A stretch of DNA of 58,612 bases from assembly GCA_002722295.1 (NCBI GenBank), contig PBLF01000034.1, forward strand, positions 1 to 58,612, written 5' to 3'. The translations under genes were made by a program, and so were the position numbers. This document shows positions 25,460 to 34,229 of the stretch, in pieces. Position 1 is the stretch's first letter; the number at the start of each line of letters is the position of its first letter. Under the pieces are notes generated by a model. The model saw nothing but the letters and a program-made list of their open reading frames with translations, had not been told where the DNA came from and searched no databases. The DNA is from Stappia sp. (GTDB lineage: Bacteria; Pseudomonadota; Alphaproteobacteria; Rhizobiales; Stappiaceae).

Positions 25460-26170
25460 TCAGCGCAGCAGCGAGCCGGCGAGCGCCGAGATGCGTGCAT
25501 CGAGGCTGCGCCAGTCGGACAGCCAGGCCTGGCGGAAGCGGTAGGTCACGAAAAGCCGTTCGCCGACGCGGATCGAGCGTTCGCAGTTGGCGGCAAGGGC
25601 GCGGTCGCGGGGCGTGAAGCAGCGTGCGGCGAAGACGCCGTCGCCGGACACGTTGTGGGCCACGAAGTCGGTGCCCGAGGAGGTGTCGCCGGGCAGGGGA
25701 AGCAGCGCGAGCCCGTCGGGACCCGGGAGCGCCTCGCCACTGGCCAGTGACAGCCAGACCCGCTTCAGCCGTTCGCTCGTCTCCATGGTCGTGGCATCGT
25801 CGGCAAGCGCGATGTGAAACACCGGCGACATGTCGCCGGAGTCCGAGAACATCCGCGAACGCAGCTCGCTGTATCCCTCGAGCGAGGGCCACAGGACGGC
25901 GAGATTGACCCGCTCCAGCGCACCGCCAGCGACCCGCTCCTCGACGCGGCGCATGAGATTGGCCGGAACCGACAGCTCCAGCGTTCCAAGCGTGACGGGA
26001 AGGGGGACGTCGCGTTCGCTCCACGTGCTGGGCGCGCGGGCGAAATTCATCCAGTTGCCGACCGTGTGGGCGACATAGGCGGTTCCCACCAGGGCCAGGG
26101 CCAGGACGATGGCGGCGAAGTGGCGCGCCCGCATTCCCGTGCCGCTGGGAAGGGTGAGCGGCATCATCAT
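25460..26170 (-). CDS. Membrane-anchored protein of unknown function
   Basis: 236 residues, not recognised. One N-terminal membrane helix (FAAIVLALALVGTAYVAHTV, about 18-37) precedes a periplasmic domain without clear motifs. The C-terminal part holds two cysteines (AARCFTP and AANCER) that could form a disulfide. It is convergent with the DUF3126-like gene. The start may be 26170 or the Met 12 codons later. Confidence 0.7.
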   Translation of the reverse strand: MMMPLTLPSGTGMRARHFAAIVLALALVGTAYVAHTVGNWMNFARAPSTWSERDVPLPVTLGTLELSVPANLMRRVEERVAGGALERVNLAVLWPSLEGYSELRSRMFSDSGDMSPVFHIALADDATTMETSERLKRVWLSLASGEALPGPDGLALLPLPGDTSSGTDFVAHNVSGDGVFAARCFTPRDRALAANCERSIRVGERLFVTYRFRQAWLSDWRSLDARISALAGSLLR

Positions 26171-26400
26171 GCGCTCCCCGTCTTGCCCGGCGGCGGGACG
26201 AGACGGGCACGGCTGTTCCGCGACGGGACAGGTGTCCCGTTTCGAGGCGGAATGGAGAGCCGCGTCAGCGCCATTGCTTGGTTACCGTTTCCTTAACAGC
26301 CAATCCGAACCGGCACGCAACTTGCTGCTTGGCAGGCGTGAGGGTACGGGCTTGTCGCACAGGCTCGGACAATATTGGTTAACGAGGGGTTAACGGGCCT

Positions 26401-26718
26401 ATGGTTGATTTGGTGCTCGCGGTTTATCTGGGGTGCGCGGGCTTTGTGATTGCCGGCATTCTTGGCAGTTTCTATCAGCTTGTGACGGGGCAGCCGCCCC
26501 GTTTCGTGTTTTCCGTAGAGACCTGGCTTGCCGGGCTTGCGTCCTGCCTGATGTGCGTTTTCGCCGGGCCTTTCATCATCATGCGCAACGCGATTCGCGG
26601 CCGGCGCATCGAGCAGCGTCCTTTCGGCTGGCTCGTCGCATCGTCAACGATCGCGGGAATGTGGAGCATCTGCTCGGGCGTGATGGTGATCCATGTGCTA
26701 CTCGTCATCCTGAACTGA
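26401..26718 (+). CDS. Small three-helix membrane protein (DUF6949-like)
   Basis: 105 residues with three hydrophobic segments (about 4-25, 42-62 and 82-104), separated by GQPPRFVF and a basic loop [12 protein letters not shown]. It resembles a small conserved membrane protein of Hyphomicrobiales (DUF6949, from memory). The function is unknown. It precedes the carbonic anhydrase gene by 56 bases on the same strand. Confidence 0.7.
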   Translation: MVDLVLAVYLGCAGFVIAGILGSFYQLVTGQPPRFVFSVETWLAGLASCLMCVFAGPFIIMRNAIRGRRIEQRPFGWLVASSTIAGMWSICSGVMVIHVLLVILN

Positions 26719-26774
26719 CGTATGGCGGGCGCGGTCGAGCGTCCGCGCGAGAGCTTCAGCAGGAAGGACAAGAC

Positions 26775-27302
26775 ATGCCCCTATACCGTCTCGGCGAGCG
26801 TTCCCCGCGGCTTCCAGCCGCCGACCGTCACTGGATCGCTCCCTGCGCCACCCTCATCGGCGACATTGTCCTGCTTGAGGACGCCAGCGTGTGGTTCGGC
26901 GCCGTGCTTCGCGGGGACAACGAGACCATCACAATCGGCGAGGGCTCCAACGTGCAGGACGGATGCGTGCTGCATACGGACGAGGGCTTTCCGCTCACGG
27001 TCGGCCGCGATTGCACCATCGGGCACAAGGCGATCCTTCATGGCTGCATCATCGGCGACAACAGCCTGGTGGGCATGGGTGCCACCGTTTTGAACGGCGC
27101 CAAAATCGGCCGCAACTGCATCGTCGGCGCCAATGCACTGATCCCAGAGGGCAAGGAGATCCCGGACAACTCGCTCGTGGTGGGAATGCCGGGCCGGGTG
27201 GCGCGCAGCCTGGACGAGGCGGCGGCCGCCGGCCTGACCGAGGGCGCGCGCTCGTACGTGCGCAACTGGAAGCGCTTCGCCGAGGGGCTCGTCGCGCTCT
27301 GA
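26775..27302 (+). CDS. Gamma-class carbonic anhydrase family protein
   Basis: 175 residues. The left-handed beta helix carries the zinc-ligand histidines in HTDEGFP and HKAILHGC. Substrate-site residues of Cam-type enzymes are partly kept ([19 protein letters not shown]). The family also includes PaaY/YrdA-like proteins of unsettled activity. AGGAAGG lies before the ATG at 26775. Confidence 0.9.
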   Translation: MPLYRLGERSPRLPAADRHWIAPCATLIGDIVLLEDASVWFGAVLRGDNETITIGEGSNVQDGCVLHTDEGFPLTVGRDCTIGHKAILHGCIIGDNSLVGMGATVLNGAKIGRNCIVGANALIPEGKEIPDNSLVVGMPGRVARSLDEAAAAGLTEGARSYVRNWKRFAEGLVAL

Positions 27303-27314
27303 GGCGCGATGTCA

Positions 27315-27348
27315 CAAAAAAAGACGGCCGGTCCACGAGGGACCGGCC
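27315..27348 (-). terminator. Rho-independent terminator of the BTLCP gene
   Basis: GGCCGGTCC (27326-27334) pairs with GGACCGGCC (27340-27348) around ACGAG. On the minus strand it is followed by GTCTTTTTTTG, a clear U tract. It lies between convergent genes. Confidence 0.82.
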
Positions 27349-27430
27349 GACGGCACCCGCCCGTATGGGTGGGGAAGGGGCGGACAGGTGCCGAAAGGCA
27401 TGAAGCGCAGTTAAACAGGTTCAGTTCAGG

Positions 27431-28048
27431 TCAGTTCTTCAGGCTTGCCACCGTGCTGACACGGAGGTCGCTGATAGCGGCCCAGCGGGCCGGGTTCGAG
27501 GCCGACTGCCGTTTCACGAAACGGTATGGAGCCGAATACCACGGCAGGACGGCCTCGATCTGGTTGTCGAGGATCACGTCGCCCTTGTCTGTCCTGACGG
27601 TCAGAACGGCGTGCCCCGAGTTGTTGGTGTCCTTCACGACGGTGATCAGAAGCGCGCTGCGCGGCCAGCCCCGGCTTTCCAGCACCCGCTGTTTCTCCAG
27701 AACGTATTCCTCGCAGTCGCCCGCCCCGTCGGTCGGGTAGGTCCAGTATTCCTCGACGCCGAAGAGCTCCATATCGGTCACCGGCCGGATCCGGCGGTTG
27801 ACCTCGGCGTTGATCGCGATCAGCTCGTCCCAGCGGTCGGAGTCGATCTTGACCACGACCGGTTGGTCGCCGCGTGACTGGCACTCATCCGGGAACTCCA
27901 TGCAGAAGCCCGTGTGACCGGCCGGAGCGCTCGCGACCGATCCGACTTTCATGAAACGGCCGGTGTCACCGTCCGCACGAGCCTCCGCGAGGCCCATGAG
28001 CATGGTGACGGCGGCGATGGCTCCAAATACTTTGTATGTCTTGTTCAT
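27431..28048 (-). CDS. Bacterial transglutaminase-like cysteine proteinase (BTLCP)
   Basis: 205 residues. An N-terminal signal peptide (FGAIAAVTMLMGLAEARA) is followed by the BTLCP fold with the triad in GAGDCEEYVLEK (Cys near 117), NNSGHAVLTV (His) and DVILDNQ (Asp). The family is typical of alphaproteobacteria, is predicted periplasmic, and is sometimes linked to LapG-type processing of surface proteins. No LapD partner is adjacent, though c-di-GMP proteins (PilZ, GGDEF) occur elsewhere in the window. The ATG at 28048 has AAGGGAAACGAC upstream. Confidence 0.9.
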   Translation of the reverse strand: MNKTYKVFGAIAAVTMLMGLAEARADGDTGRFMKVGSVASAPAGHTGFCMEFPDECQSRGDQPVVVKIDSDRWDELIAINAEVNRRIRPVTDMELFGVEEYWTYPTDGAGDCEEYVLEKQRVLESRGWPRSALLITVVKDTNNSGHAVLTVRTDKGDVILDNQIEAVLPWYSAPYRFVKRQSASNPARWAAISDLRVSTVASLKN

Positions 28049-28535
28049 GTCGTTTCCCTTCCCCAAGGTTGAAACGACATTGCCAGACGCGATTTTAGCG
28101 CGGGATAAGTCCCGTATCCGGTTTTGAAGCGAAGTAGAATTGAATTTGAAGAAGTTTTTTTCTTGTTTTGATCTTAAATTGATTCAAATTTTATCGATCC
28201 CGGAATACTGTGGCCTGCAGCGCGGGCATGAGCTCGACAGGCACGTCTGGCGATCAGCGAATGACCGCCATGCGGGCGCGAAAAAAAGTCGAAAAATCGC
28301 ATTCACGAGAGATGGCGGAAGGCGTGGAGGGAGGTCCCGCGTGTCCGGTTCGCAAGCATCAAGGCGGTGGGAGACGCATTTCCGGCGCGATCCGGAACAG
28401 CCGGACGCCGGAACGGTCAGGCGCCGGAGCGGGCAGGTGCGGGCAGGGACGCGGCTACGTGTCGTCGCGCGCCGTCACACGGGGCGTGTGGCGAGGCGAT
28501 GGCAGGCGAGACGATGGGAAGCGGTCCGCAGGATA
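28049..28535. other. 487-base intergenic region
   Basis: Nothing coding is supported. Positions about 28130-28200 are strongly AT-rich (runs of T and A) and may hold the promoter of the BTLCP gene reading left. The rest is GC-rich; long frames there only extend antisense to the PilZ gene. Confidence 0.6.
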
Positions 28536-29156
28536 TCAGGAGATGTGGCGCTCGAGCAGGTCGCGGTTCTGCACGTTCGCGAACTCGACCGCGATGCCTT
28601 CCTCGGTGTGGCGCACGACACGGGCACGCATCTTGCCGATGTCGATGGACACACCGATCTCCGGCTTGACGTCGGTCCGCAGCGACGCACCCGACAGCGA
28701 CAGGTCGATGATCCGGCACTGGTACTGCCGCCCGTCGGGCAGGACGATCTGGGTGAGCGGGTTCTTCGGCGTGAAGCGGTCGTGCCGCCGGTCTTCCGGC
28801 AGATTGAGGACGTCGCGATTTGCCAGCCACGTGAGAACGTTGGCAAGCTTGTCGCGCTTGCGCAGCGGCGCGTTGATGGAGATGGCGAAGCCGCCCTCGA
28901 TCTCGCGCACGACCTGGCCCTCGACACGGCCGATATGATCGATGTAGGCGATGATGCGTTCGCCGATGCGCGCGGCGACGGGCGCGATCATCGCGGCGCC
29001 ACCGGGCGACATGTCCACGACCTGGCAGGGATACTCCAGCCGATCCTCACGCATGAAGCGCCCGAGGATGTTCACCTTCACGCGCGAATGGCGGCGACGG
29101 TCGAAACTCTTCGTTGCGGCTGGTGTCTTGTATGTGAGTGCAGTGGCCTGCGCCAT
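28536..29156 (-). CDS. Tandem PilZ domain protein
   Basis: 206 residues with two PilZ-like halves. The first has RRRHSRVKV (about 20) with DMSPGG (about 48). The second has RRHDRFTP (about 122) with DLSLSGAS (about 152). The RxxxR and D/NxSxxG parts bind cyclic di-GMP in this family, so both halves could bind. Its output is unknown; such proteins often affect motility or polysaccharide export. It is a single-gene unit. Confidence 0.85.
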   Translation of the reverse strand: MAQATALTYKTPAATKSFDRRRHSRVKVNILGRFMREDRLEYPCQVVDMSPGGAAMIAPVAARIGERIIAYIDHIGRVEGQVVREIEGGFAISINAPLRKRDKLANVLTWLANRDVLNLPEDRRHDRFTPKNPLTQIVLPDGRQYQCRIIDLSLSGASLRTDVKPEIGVSIDIGKMRARVVRHTEEGIAVEFANVQNRDLLERHIS

Positions 29157-29261
29157 CCGTCAACGACCTTCCCTTGAGCACCAGGACGGTCAAAGCCGCC
29201 GGAACGCTGCAGCTTTCACCCTATGGCGGGAGCGTTAAGATAGCGTAATCGCCGCCTGCTG

Positions 29262-29918
29262 TCAGGACTTGCCGCCCTCGATGACCCTCAGGTGCTGGAC
29301 CTGCCGCGCGCCGGCCACCGCATGGGCGGCGTGGGCCGCCGGAGAGACCGAGGCCATGGAGCGCCGGATCTGGGGAACGGGGGAGGCGGCAGCGCTGCCA
29401 CGAAGGTCCAGAAACGAGGGACGCTCGTCCGGCCAGAGCAGGCGCACGCTCTTGATGCTCTGCGACAGGATCGGATGCATTCCCGCCCAGTAGGGCTGTT
29501 CCAGGGCGACACAGCTTCCAAGCACGCGCGAGCAGCCCTCGCCGGGGATGTGCAGCGGCAGAAGCAGCATTTCCATCTCCACCGCCTGCTTGCGTTCCGT
29601 GAAGCCGGCAATGCCCAGGACCGCCGCGGCGGCATCCTCGGTCACGGCCGCCAGAAGCGTCGAGAGGGCTTCATGGTCCTCGTCGTTCCAGCCGCGCAGG
29701 ATGTTGCGGTTCTTCAGCTCACGGCAATGCAGCGAGCAAAGACGCGTTCCGGCAAGGCGGTAACGGTAGGTGTCCCGGTCGATCAGTTCGAGAATGAACG
29801 TGTCGCCGAGAAGTCCGCGAATGGCGCCCGGCTCGATCTCGTTGCGGTCCGGCGCGGGGCGGTCGCCACGCAATCCGTCCCAGTAGCCGTAGAGCCTCTG
29901 TGTCACCGGGTGTTTCAT
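29262..29918 (-). CDS. PAS-domain protein (PAS_5-like)
   Basis: 218 residues beginning MKHPVTQRLYGYWDGLRGDR and continuing with RNEIEPGAIRGLLGDTFIL and YRYRLAGTRL, the pattern of the small PAS proteins abundant in rhizobia. The C-terminal 60 residues (from PSFLDLRG) are low-complexity and rich in Ala and Val. No output domain is present, so it may be a regulator by protein contact. The ATG at 29918 has AAGGG upstream; a longer frame is not conserved. Confidence 0.82.
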   Translation of the reverse strand: MKHPVTQRLYGYWDGLRGDRPAPDRNEIEPGAIRGLLGDTFILELIDRDTYRYRLAGTRLCSLHCRELKNRNILRGWNDEDHEALSTLLAAVTEDAAAAVLGIAGFTERKQAVEMEMLLLPLHIPGEGCSRVLGSCVALEQPYWAGMHPILSQSIKSVRLLWPDERPSFLDLRGSAAASPVPQIRRSMASVSPAAHAAHAVAGARQVQHLRVIEGGKS

Positions 29919-30206
29919 TTCCACGCCCTTCGTTCCTCGTTTCGGGACGCCCGATCCCCTTCCACCCGTGTCTGTCCCCATGCGGGACAGATCCGGGCCC
30001 CTGACCGGGCGCCTGACCAGAAGGCTGCATGCAGCGTGCCAGACGGCTCAAAAGGGCGAAGGGATGCGTGGAACCCCCGCCGGCATGGGGGTGGATGCCC
30101 GCGACAAAACACCGTGAGGGATGGGGTTGGGCATGCGGGGCGGGCGTGCTACCCATCCCTTCCCGTATCCATCCCTCGGTCCGAAAGGGCTGCCGCGTCA
30201 GGGAGA

Positions 30207-30992
30207 ATGCCGCTCGTGTCGACCCCGGAACCCTCCCGCGATCCCTTCGATCACACACCGCCGCCGCCACCACCGCCCCGGTCCGAGCCGATTTCCAACC
30301 TGCCGGGCGTGATCGTCGCGCTGGCGGGACTGATGACGGCGATCCATGCGGTCGACGCCCTGGTCCTGTCCCAGCGTGAGACGGTCACCATGCTCCTGAC
30401 CTTCGCCTTTCTTCCGGCCCGCTACCTTGCCGGCGCGGCGGAGAGCATTCCCGGCGGCGAGGGCGCGCGGGTGTGGAGTTTCCTGACCTATGCCTTCCTG
30501 CATGGAAGCTGGATGCACCTCATCTTCAACATGCTCTGGATGGTCATCTTCGGCGGCGCGGTCGCAAGGCGCTTCGGTGCCCTGCGCTTCCTGCTGCTCT
30601 CGGCGACCTGCGCGGTGGCCGGGGCGGCGTTCTATCTCCTGTTCCACATTGGCGAGGTGGCGCCCATGGTCGGCGCCTCGGCCGCGATTTCCGGCCACAT
30701 GGCGGCGGCAACGCGCTTCGTGTTCCAGTTGGGCGGCCCGCTGGGCGCGATCCGGCGCAGCGACCCCGGCGCGTACCGGGTGCGTGCGGCCGGCTTCCGC
30801 GAGGCGCTCGCGCATCGCCAGGTGGTTGGTTTCCTCGCCGTCTGGTTCGGGATCAACCTGCTGTTCGGCCTGGTGACGCCCGGGATCCTGGGCGAGGGGG
30901 GCGCGATCGCCTGGGAAGCGCATATCGGCGGCTTCGTTGCCGGCTTCGTACTGTTTTCACTGTTCGATCCGCTTTCGGCCAGACGCGTCTGA
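30207..30992 (+). CDS. Rhomboid family intramembrane serine protease
   Basis: 261 residues. After a proline-rich cytoplasmic leader (seven consecutive Pro) come about six membrane helices. HGSWMHLIFNMLW has the rhomboid HxxxN signature, GASAAISG the active Ser (GxS, about 155) and AHIGGFVAG the partner His (about 237). The ATG at 30207 has its GGGAG too close; a GTG at 30216 would be better spaced and loses three residues. Confidence 0.9.
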   Translation: MPLVSTPEPSRDPFDHTPPPPPPPRSEPISNLPGVIVALAGLMTAIHAVDALVLSQRETVTMLLTFAFLPARYLAGAAESIPGGEGARVWSFLTYAFLHGSWMHLIFNMLWMVIFGGAVARRFGALRFLLLSATCAVAGAAFYLLFHIGEVAPMVGASAAISGHMAAATRFVFQLGGPLGAIRRSDPGAYRVRAAGFREALAHRQVVGFLAVWFGINLLFGLVTPGILGEGGAIAWEAHIGGFVAGFVLFSLFDPLSARRV

Positions 30993-31191
30993 TGGCCTGC
31001 GGCGGCATTGCCGCGCCGGGGGCGTGCTGCTGGACATGATGCGTCAACATGGCATGATGACGTTTCGATCGGCGCATCACGCCGGTCGTTTGGCCACAGC
31101 CTGCACGGCCCGCCATCCGGTCGAATCCCTCGGGAGGGCGGTTTTCGACGAGGCGCAAGGCGGGACCGGCAAGCCAGCGGAGGAGCGGCTC

Positions 31192-31623
31192 ATGACGGTT
31201 GCAGCGATTTTGAACGAGAAGGGGCGTGAGGTCACCACGAAGGCGGCCGGGGACACCTTGCGCGAAATCTGCGCGACGCTGGCCGAAAAGAAGATCGGCG
31301 CCATCGTCATTACCGAGGCGAGCGGCACGATCGAAGGCATCATCTCCGAGCGCGACGTGGTGCGGGCCATCGCCCAGGACGGGCCGGAGGCGCTCGACAA
31401 GCCGGTCGGCGAGTTCATGACGCGCAAGGTCGTCACCTGCCAGGCCCAGGAATCCATCAACTCCGTCATGGCGCGCATGAGCGGCGGACGCTTCCGCCAT
31501 GTGCCGATCGTGCGCGACGGCAAGCTCGACGGCCTCGTCTCCATCGGCGACGTGGTGAAGTACCGCATCGCCCAGATCGAGCGCGAGGCGGAAGACATGC
31601 GCAACTACATCGCCATGACCTGA
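31192..31623 (+). CDS. CBS-domain pair protein
   Basis: 143 residues made of two CBS motifs: IGAIVITEASGTIEGIISER then FRHVPIVRDGKLDGLVSIGD. Such stand-alone proteins bind adenine nucleotides (AMP, ATP, S-adenosylmethionine) and regulate partners. The C-terminal helix EREAEDMRNYIAM is typical for the alphaproteobacterial form. GGAGG precedes the ATG. Confidence 0.9.
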   Translation: MTVAAILNEKGREVTTKAAGDTLREICATLAEKKIGAIVITEASGTIEGIISERDVVRAIAQDGPEALDKPVGEFMTRKVVTCQAQESINSVMARMSGGRFRHVPIVRDGKLDGLVSIGDVVKYRIAQIEREAEDMRNYIAMT

Positions 31624-31662
31624 CCGTGTCCGGCGCTGCGCCGGAGCGGGAAACGGCAAGCG

Positions 31663-31696
31663 AAAACGGGCCGGAGCGATTGCGCTCTGGCCCGTT
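31663..31696 (-). terminator. Rho-independent terminator of the hisI gene
   Basis: AACGGGCCGGAGCG (31665-31678) pairs over 14 bases with CGCTCTGGCCCGTT (31683-31696), one G.T wobble, loop ATTG. On the minus strand TTTTCG follows. It lies between the convergent CBS and hisI genes. Confidence 0.8.
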
Positions 31697-31722
31697 CCGC
31701 ATGTTTCACCGGTCCATGATGA

Positions 31723-32187
31723 TCAGTGCGAGTGCTTGTGCCCGTAGACGTCTTCGGGGTCATAGACCTTGTCGTCGCCGTTGAGCGCCAGCGACACGTT
31801 GCCGGAGGCGTCGCGCACGACATGGCGGTAGAAGCACGAACGGTATCCCACATGGCAGGTCGCGCCGTTGCCGCCCACCCTGACCTTCAGCACGAGCGCG
31901 TCCTGGTCACAGTCGGTGAGGATCCTGTCGACGACCAGAACCTGGCCCGAGGTCTCGCCCTTTTTCCAGAAGCCCTTGCGCGAGCGGCTCCAGAACCAGG
32001 CTTCGCCGGTCTCGATTGTGCGCGCAAGTGCCTCGGCGTTCATGTAGCCGACCATCAGGACGGTGCCGTCGCCGGCATCGGTGACGACACAGGCAATGAG
32101 CCCGTCGGCGTCGAACTTCGGCTGGAAGGCGGTGCCTTCCTCGATCTCCGCGGCGGTGCCGCGCGGAGCGAAAAGCGTTTCGGTCAT
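31723..32187 (-). CDS. hisI: Phosphoribosyl-AMP cyclohydrolase
   Basis: 154 residues. The metal sites DCDQDALVL (about 95) and [11 protein letters not shown] (about 111-121) are intact. It opens the purine ring of PR-AMP in histidine synthesis. It lacks the HisE pyrophosphohydrolase domain fused in enterobacteria. The C-terminus is His-rich (YGHKHSH). It follows folE on the same strand with a 31-base gap, an arrangement common in rhizobia. Confidence 0.95.
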   Translation of the reverse strand: MTETLFAPRGTAAEIEEGTAFQPKFDADGLIACVVTDAGDGTVLMVGYMNAEALARTIETGEAWFWSRSRKGFWKKGETSGQVLVVDRILTDCDQDALVLKVRVGGNGATCHVGYRSCFYRHVVRDASGNVSLALNGDDKVYDPEDVYGHKHSH

Positions 32188-32218
32188 GTCGAATTCCGGT
32201 GGGGCCGGGCGCGTCGCC

Positions 32219-32845
32219 TCAACGGCGCTGATCGCGCACCAGGCTCATGAAGCGGACCTGTTCGGACGGGTCGTCGCGGAAGACGCCCGTGAACTGGGTG
32301 GTGATGGTGGAAACGCCCTGCTTCTGCACACCACGCATGGTCATGCACTGGTGCTCGGCTTCCAGCATCACCGCGATGCCGCGCGGGGAGAGGTGCTCGT
32401 CGAGCGATCCGATGATCTGCGCGGTGAGGTTCTCCTGGGTCTGCAGACGCTTGGCGAAGATGTCGACCACGCGGGCGATCTTCGACAGGCCGACCACGCC
32501 TTCCGAGGGATAATAGGCGACATGGGCCGTGCCGACGAAGGGCAGCATATGGTGCTCGCAGTGCGAGAAGAACGGAATGCCGCGCACCAGGACGATATCG
32601 TCGTAGCCGCCAACGTCCTCGAAGGTGCGCTCCAGGTGCTCGCCCGGATCCTGGGCGTAGCCGGCGAAAATCTCGCCATAGGCCTTGGCGACCCGCTTGG
32701 GCGTGTCCAGAAGTCCCTCGCGGGTCGGGTCGTCGCCCGCCCAGGCAAGGAGGGTGCGAACGGCGGCCTCGGCTTCCTCGCGCGTCGGACGCTCGGGCCG
32801 CGTGGCCTGGCCGTTGTCGCCGACCGGATTCAAGATGGCATCCAT
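32219..32845 (-). CDS. folE: GTP cyclohydrolase I
   Basis: 208 residues. [12 protein letters not shown] and [12 protein letters not shown] supply the zinc ligands and catalytic His; [13 protein letters not shown] and [11 protein letters not shown] are also conserved. It makes dihydroneopterin triphosphate, the first step of folate synthesis. The ATG at 32845 (MDAILNPV) is preceded by GGGAGAG; a longer frame adds 11 residues. It is divergent from the NifU-like gene. Confidence 0.95.
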   Translation of the reverse strand: MDAILNPVGDNGQATRPERPTREEAEAAVRTLLAWAGDDPTREGLLDTPKRVAKAYGEIFAGYAQDPGEHLERTFEDVGGYDDIVLVRGIPFFSHCEHHMLPFVGTAHVAYYPSEGVVGLSKIARVVDIFAKRLQTQENLTAQIIGSLDEHLSPRGIAVMLEAEHQCMTMRGVQKQGVSTITTQFTGVFRDDPSEQVRFMSLVRDQRR

Positions 32846-32925
32846 GGAGGACTCTCCCGATTGTATTGTCTGTCGCATCGCTTACGCTGTCCCCGCGGCT
32901 TCGGACCAGTGCCGGCCACCAGTTC

Positions 32926-32941
32926 GGCCCCGGCCGGGGCC
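32926..32941. repeat. Perfect GC palindrome in the folE / NifU-like divergent gap
   Basis: GGCCCCGGCCGGGGCC is a perfect 16-bp palindrome between the two divergent genes. TATATATAG further right (about 33042) may be part of the promoter for the NifU-like gene. No regulator can be named. Confidence 0.35.
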
Positions 32942-33104
32942 GCAAGTCAAAACGCCCGAAATGCGGAGGATTTTGGCCCCTCCCCATTTCGTTCCCGCCT
33001 GTGACGGGCGGACACGTTTCCTTCCCCGGCCCGGACCTATATATAGTCTTTGTCGGAGCCGTGAATGGCTTGAAACCGGTTCACGCGTTCTTGAAGAGGC
33101 ATCC

Positions 33105-33554
33105 ATGCTTGATGACATCTACAACGCCCGGATCCTGGAACTGGCCGGAAATATCCCCCGTATCGGTCGTCTCGAGGCCCCCGATGCCTCGGCGAAGGCC
33201 CACTCAAAGTTGTGCGGCTCGACGGTCCTTGTCGACCTGAAGCTGCAAGACGATGTTGTGACCGATTTCGCACAGGACGTCAAAGCCTGCGCGCTGGGCC
33301 AGGCTTCGGCCTCGCTCATGGCGCGCAACATCATCGGCGCGAGCGAGGCGGAACTGAGGCAGGTGCGCGAGGAAATGCGCGCCATGCTGAAGGAAAACGG
33401 TCCGGCTCCGACGGGGCGCTTCGCCGATTGCGCCGTGCTCGAGCCGGTGCGCGACTTCAAGGCGCGCCATGCGTCCACGCTTCTGGTCTTCGACGCGGTG
33501 GTCGACGCGCTCGACCAGATCCGCGCGAAACGCGCCGCCGAGGCCGTGGCCTGA
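33105..33554 (+). CDS. NifU/IscU-like iron-sulfur scaffold protein
   Basis: 149 residues. Three cysteines lie in the IscU-like positions: KLCGST (about 37), VKACALGQA (about 64) and FADCAVLEPV (about 109). This stand-alone scaffold type accompanies SUF systems in alphaproteobacteria and sits near yidD and folE in many of them. Its exact role in Fe-S assembly here is inferred. Confidence 0.88.
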   Translation: MLDDIYNARILELAGNIPRIGRLEAPDASAKAHSKLCGSTVLVDLKLQDDVVTDFAQDVKACALGQASASLMARNIIGASEAELRQVREEMRAMLKENGPAPTGRFADCAVLEPVRDFKARHASTLLVFDAVVDALDQIRAKRAAEAVA

Positions 33555-33601
33555 CGCCGGCATCGATGCGGATGCGGCGTAGCTGAAACAGGGGGCGTGC
33601 C

Positions 33602-33988
33602 ATGTGCGGCAGTTGCGGTCATCGTGACCCGTCCCCGTCCCCGTCCCCGTCTCCATCCGCACAGGAGCGAAGGCGGCTGCCGGGACCGGTCGCACGGGTG
33701 GCGATGGTGCTGATCCGTGTCTACCAATTGACCTTTTCCGCCTTTCTCGGACGGTCCTGCCGGTACGCGCCCACGTGTTCGTCCTATACATCGGACGCCA
33801 TCGCGCGGTGGGGGCTGTGGAGAGGCGGCTGGGTCGGGCTTGCGCGCATCCTGCGCTGCCGCCCGGGCGGGGGCAGCGGCTTCGATCCGATCCCCGAGCG
33901 GCTTCCGGATACCGCGCGCTGGTACACACCCTGGCGCTATGGCCAGTGGACGAGCGATCACATCGACCCGGCCACACGGCTCGACTGA
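33602..33988 (+). CDS. yidD: Membrane protein insertion efficiency factor YidD
   Basis: 128 residues. The YidD core RVYQLTFSAFLGRSCRYAPTC...SSYT with its cysteine cluster is clear, followed by GGWVGLARILRCRP. It is longer than E. coli YidD because of a C-terminal extension and an N-terminal part with CGSCGH and SPSPSPSPS. The latter is encoded by a four-copy GTCCCC-type tandem repeat (33631-33654). YidD helps YidC insert inner-membrane proteins. Confidence 0.9.
   Translation: MCGSCGHRDPSPSPSPSPSAQERRRLPGPVARVAMVLIRVYQLTFSAFLGRSCRYAPTCSSYTSDAIARWGLWRGGWVGLARILRCRPGGGSGFDPIPERLPDTARWYTPWRYGQWTSDHIDPATRLD
33631..33654 (+). repeat. Hexanucleotide tandem repeat inside yidD
   Basis: Three perfect GTCCCC copies and one variant (GTCTCC) encode alternating Ser-Pro. 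Because the unit is 6 bases, copy-number change would lengthen or shorten the protein without a frameshift. Confidence 0.75.
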
Positions 33989-34229
33989 GGCCACACCCTG
34001 GGGCTGCCCGCCGCGCCCATGCAAAACCCGTCACAGCCATGCGAAAGCGTCACGAGACGCGGACCGCGAACGGGCGTATGAAGCGATTTGCGTGCCGCGC
34101 CTGCGCCGCTTGCGGGTTTTACCGCGGCGATCACGGGGAAAAGGGCGTTTCAGTCTTCCCTGTCGTTTGAAACGGAGCGTTGCCGGGTTGTGTCCGTGCC
34201 GTCCGTGAAGTCGTGGAGCGGCCGGTCCC

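Noticed and set aside
28210..28938. 242-residue plus-strand frame
   Set aside because: It mostly mirrors the PilZ gene on the other strand and shows no known domain.
33631..33654. CRISPR-like repeat
   Set aside because: The units are 6 bases with no spacers and lie inside a coding gene.
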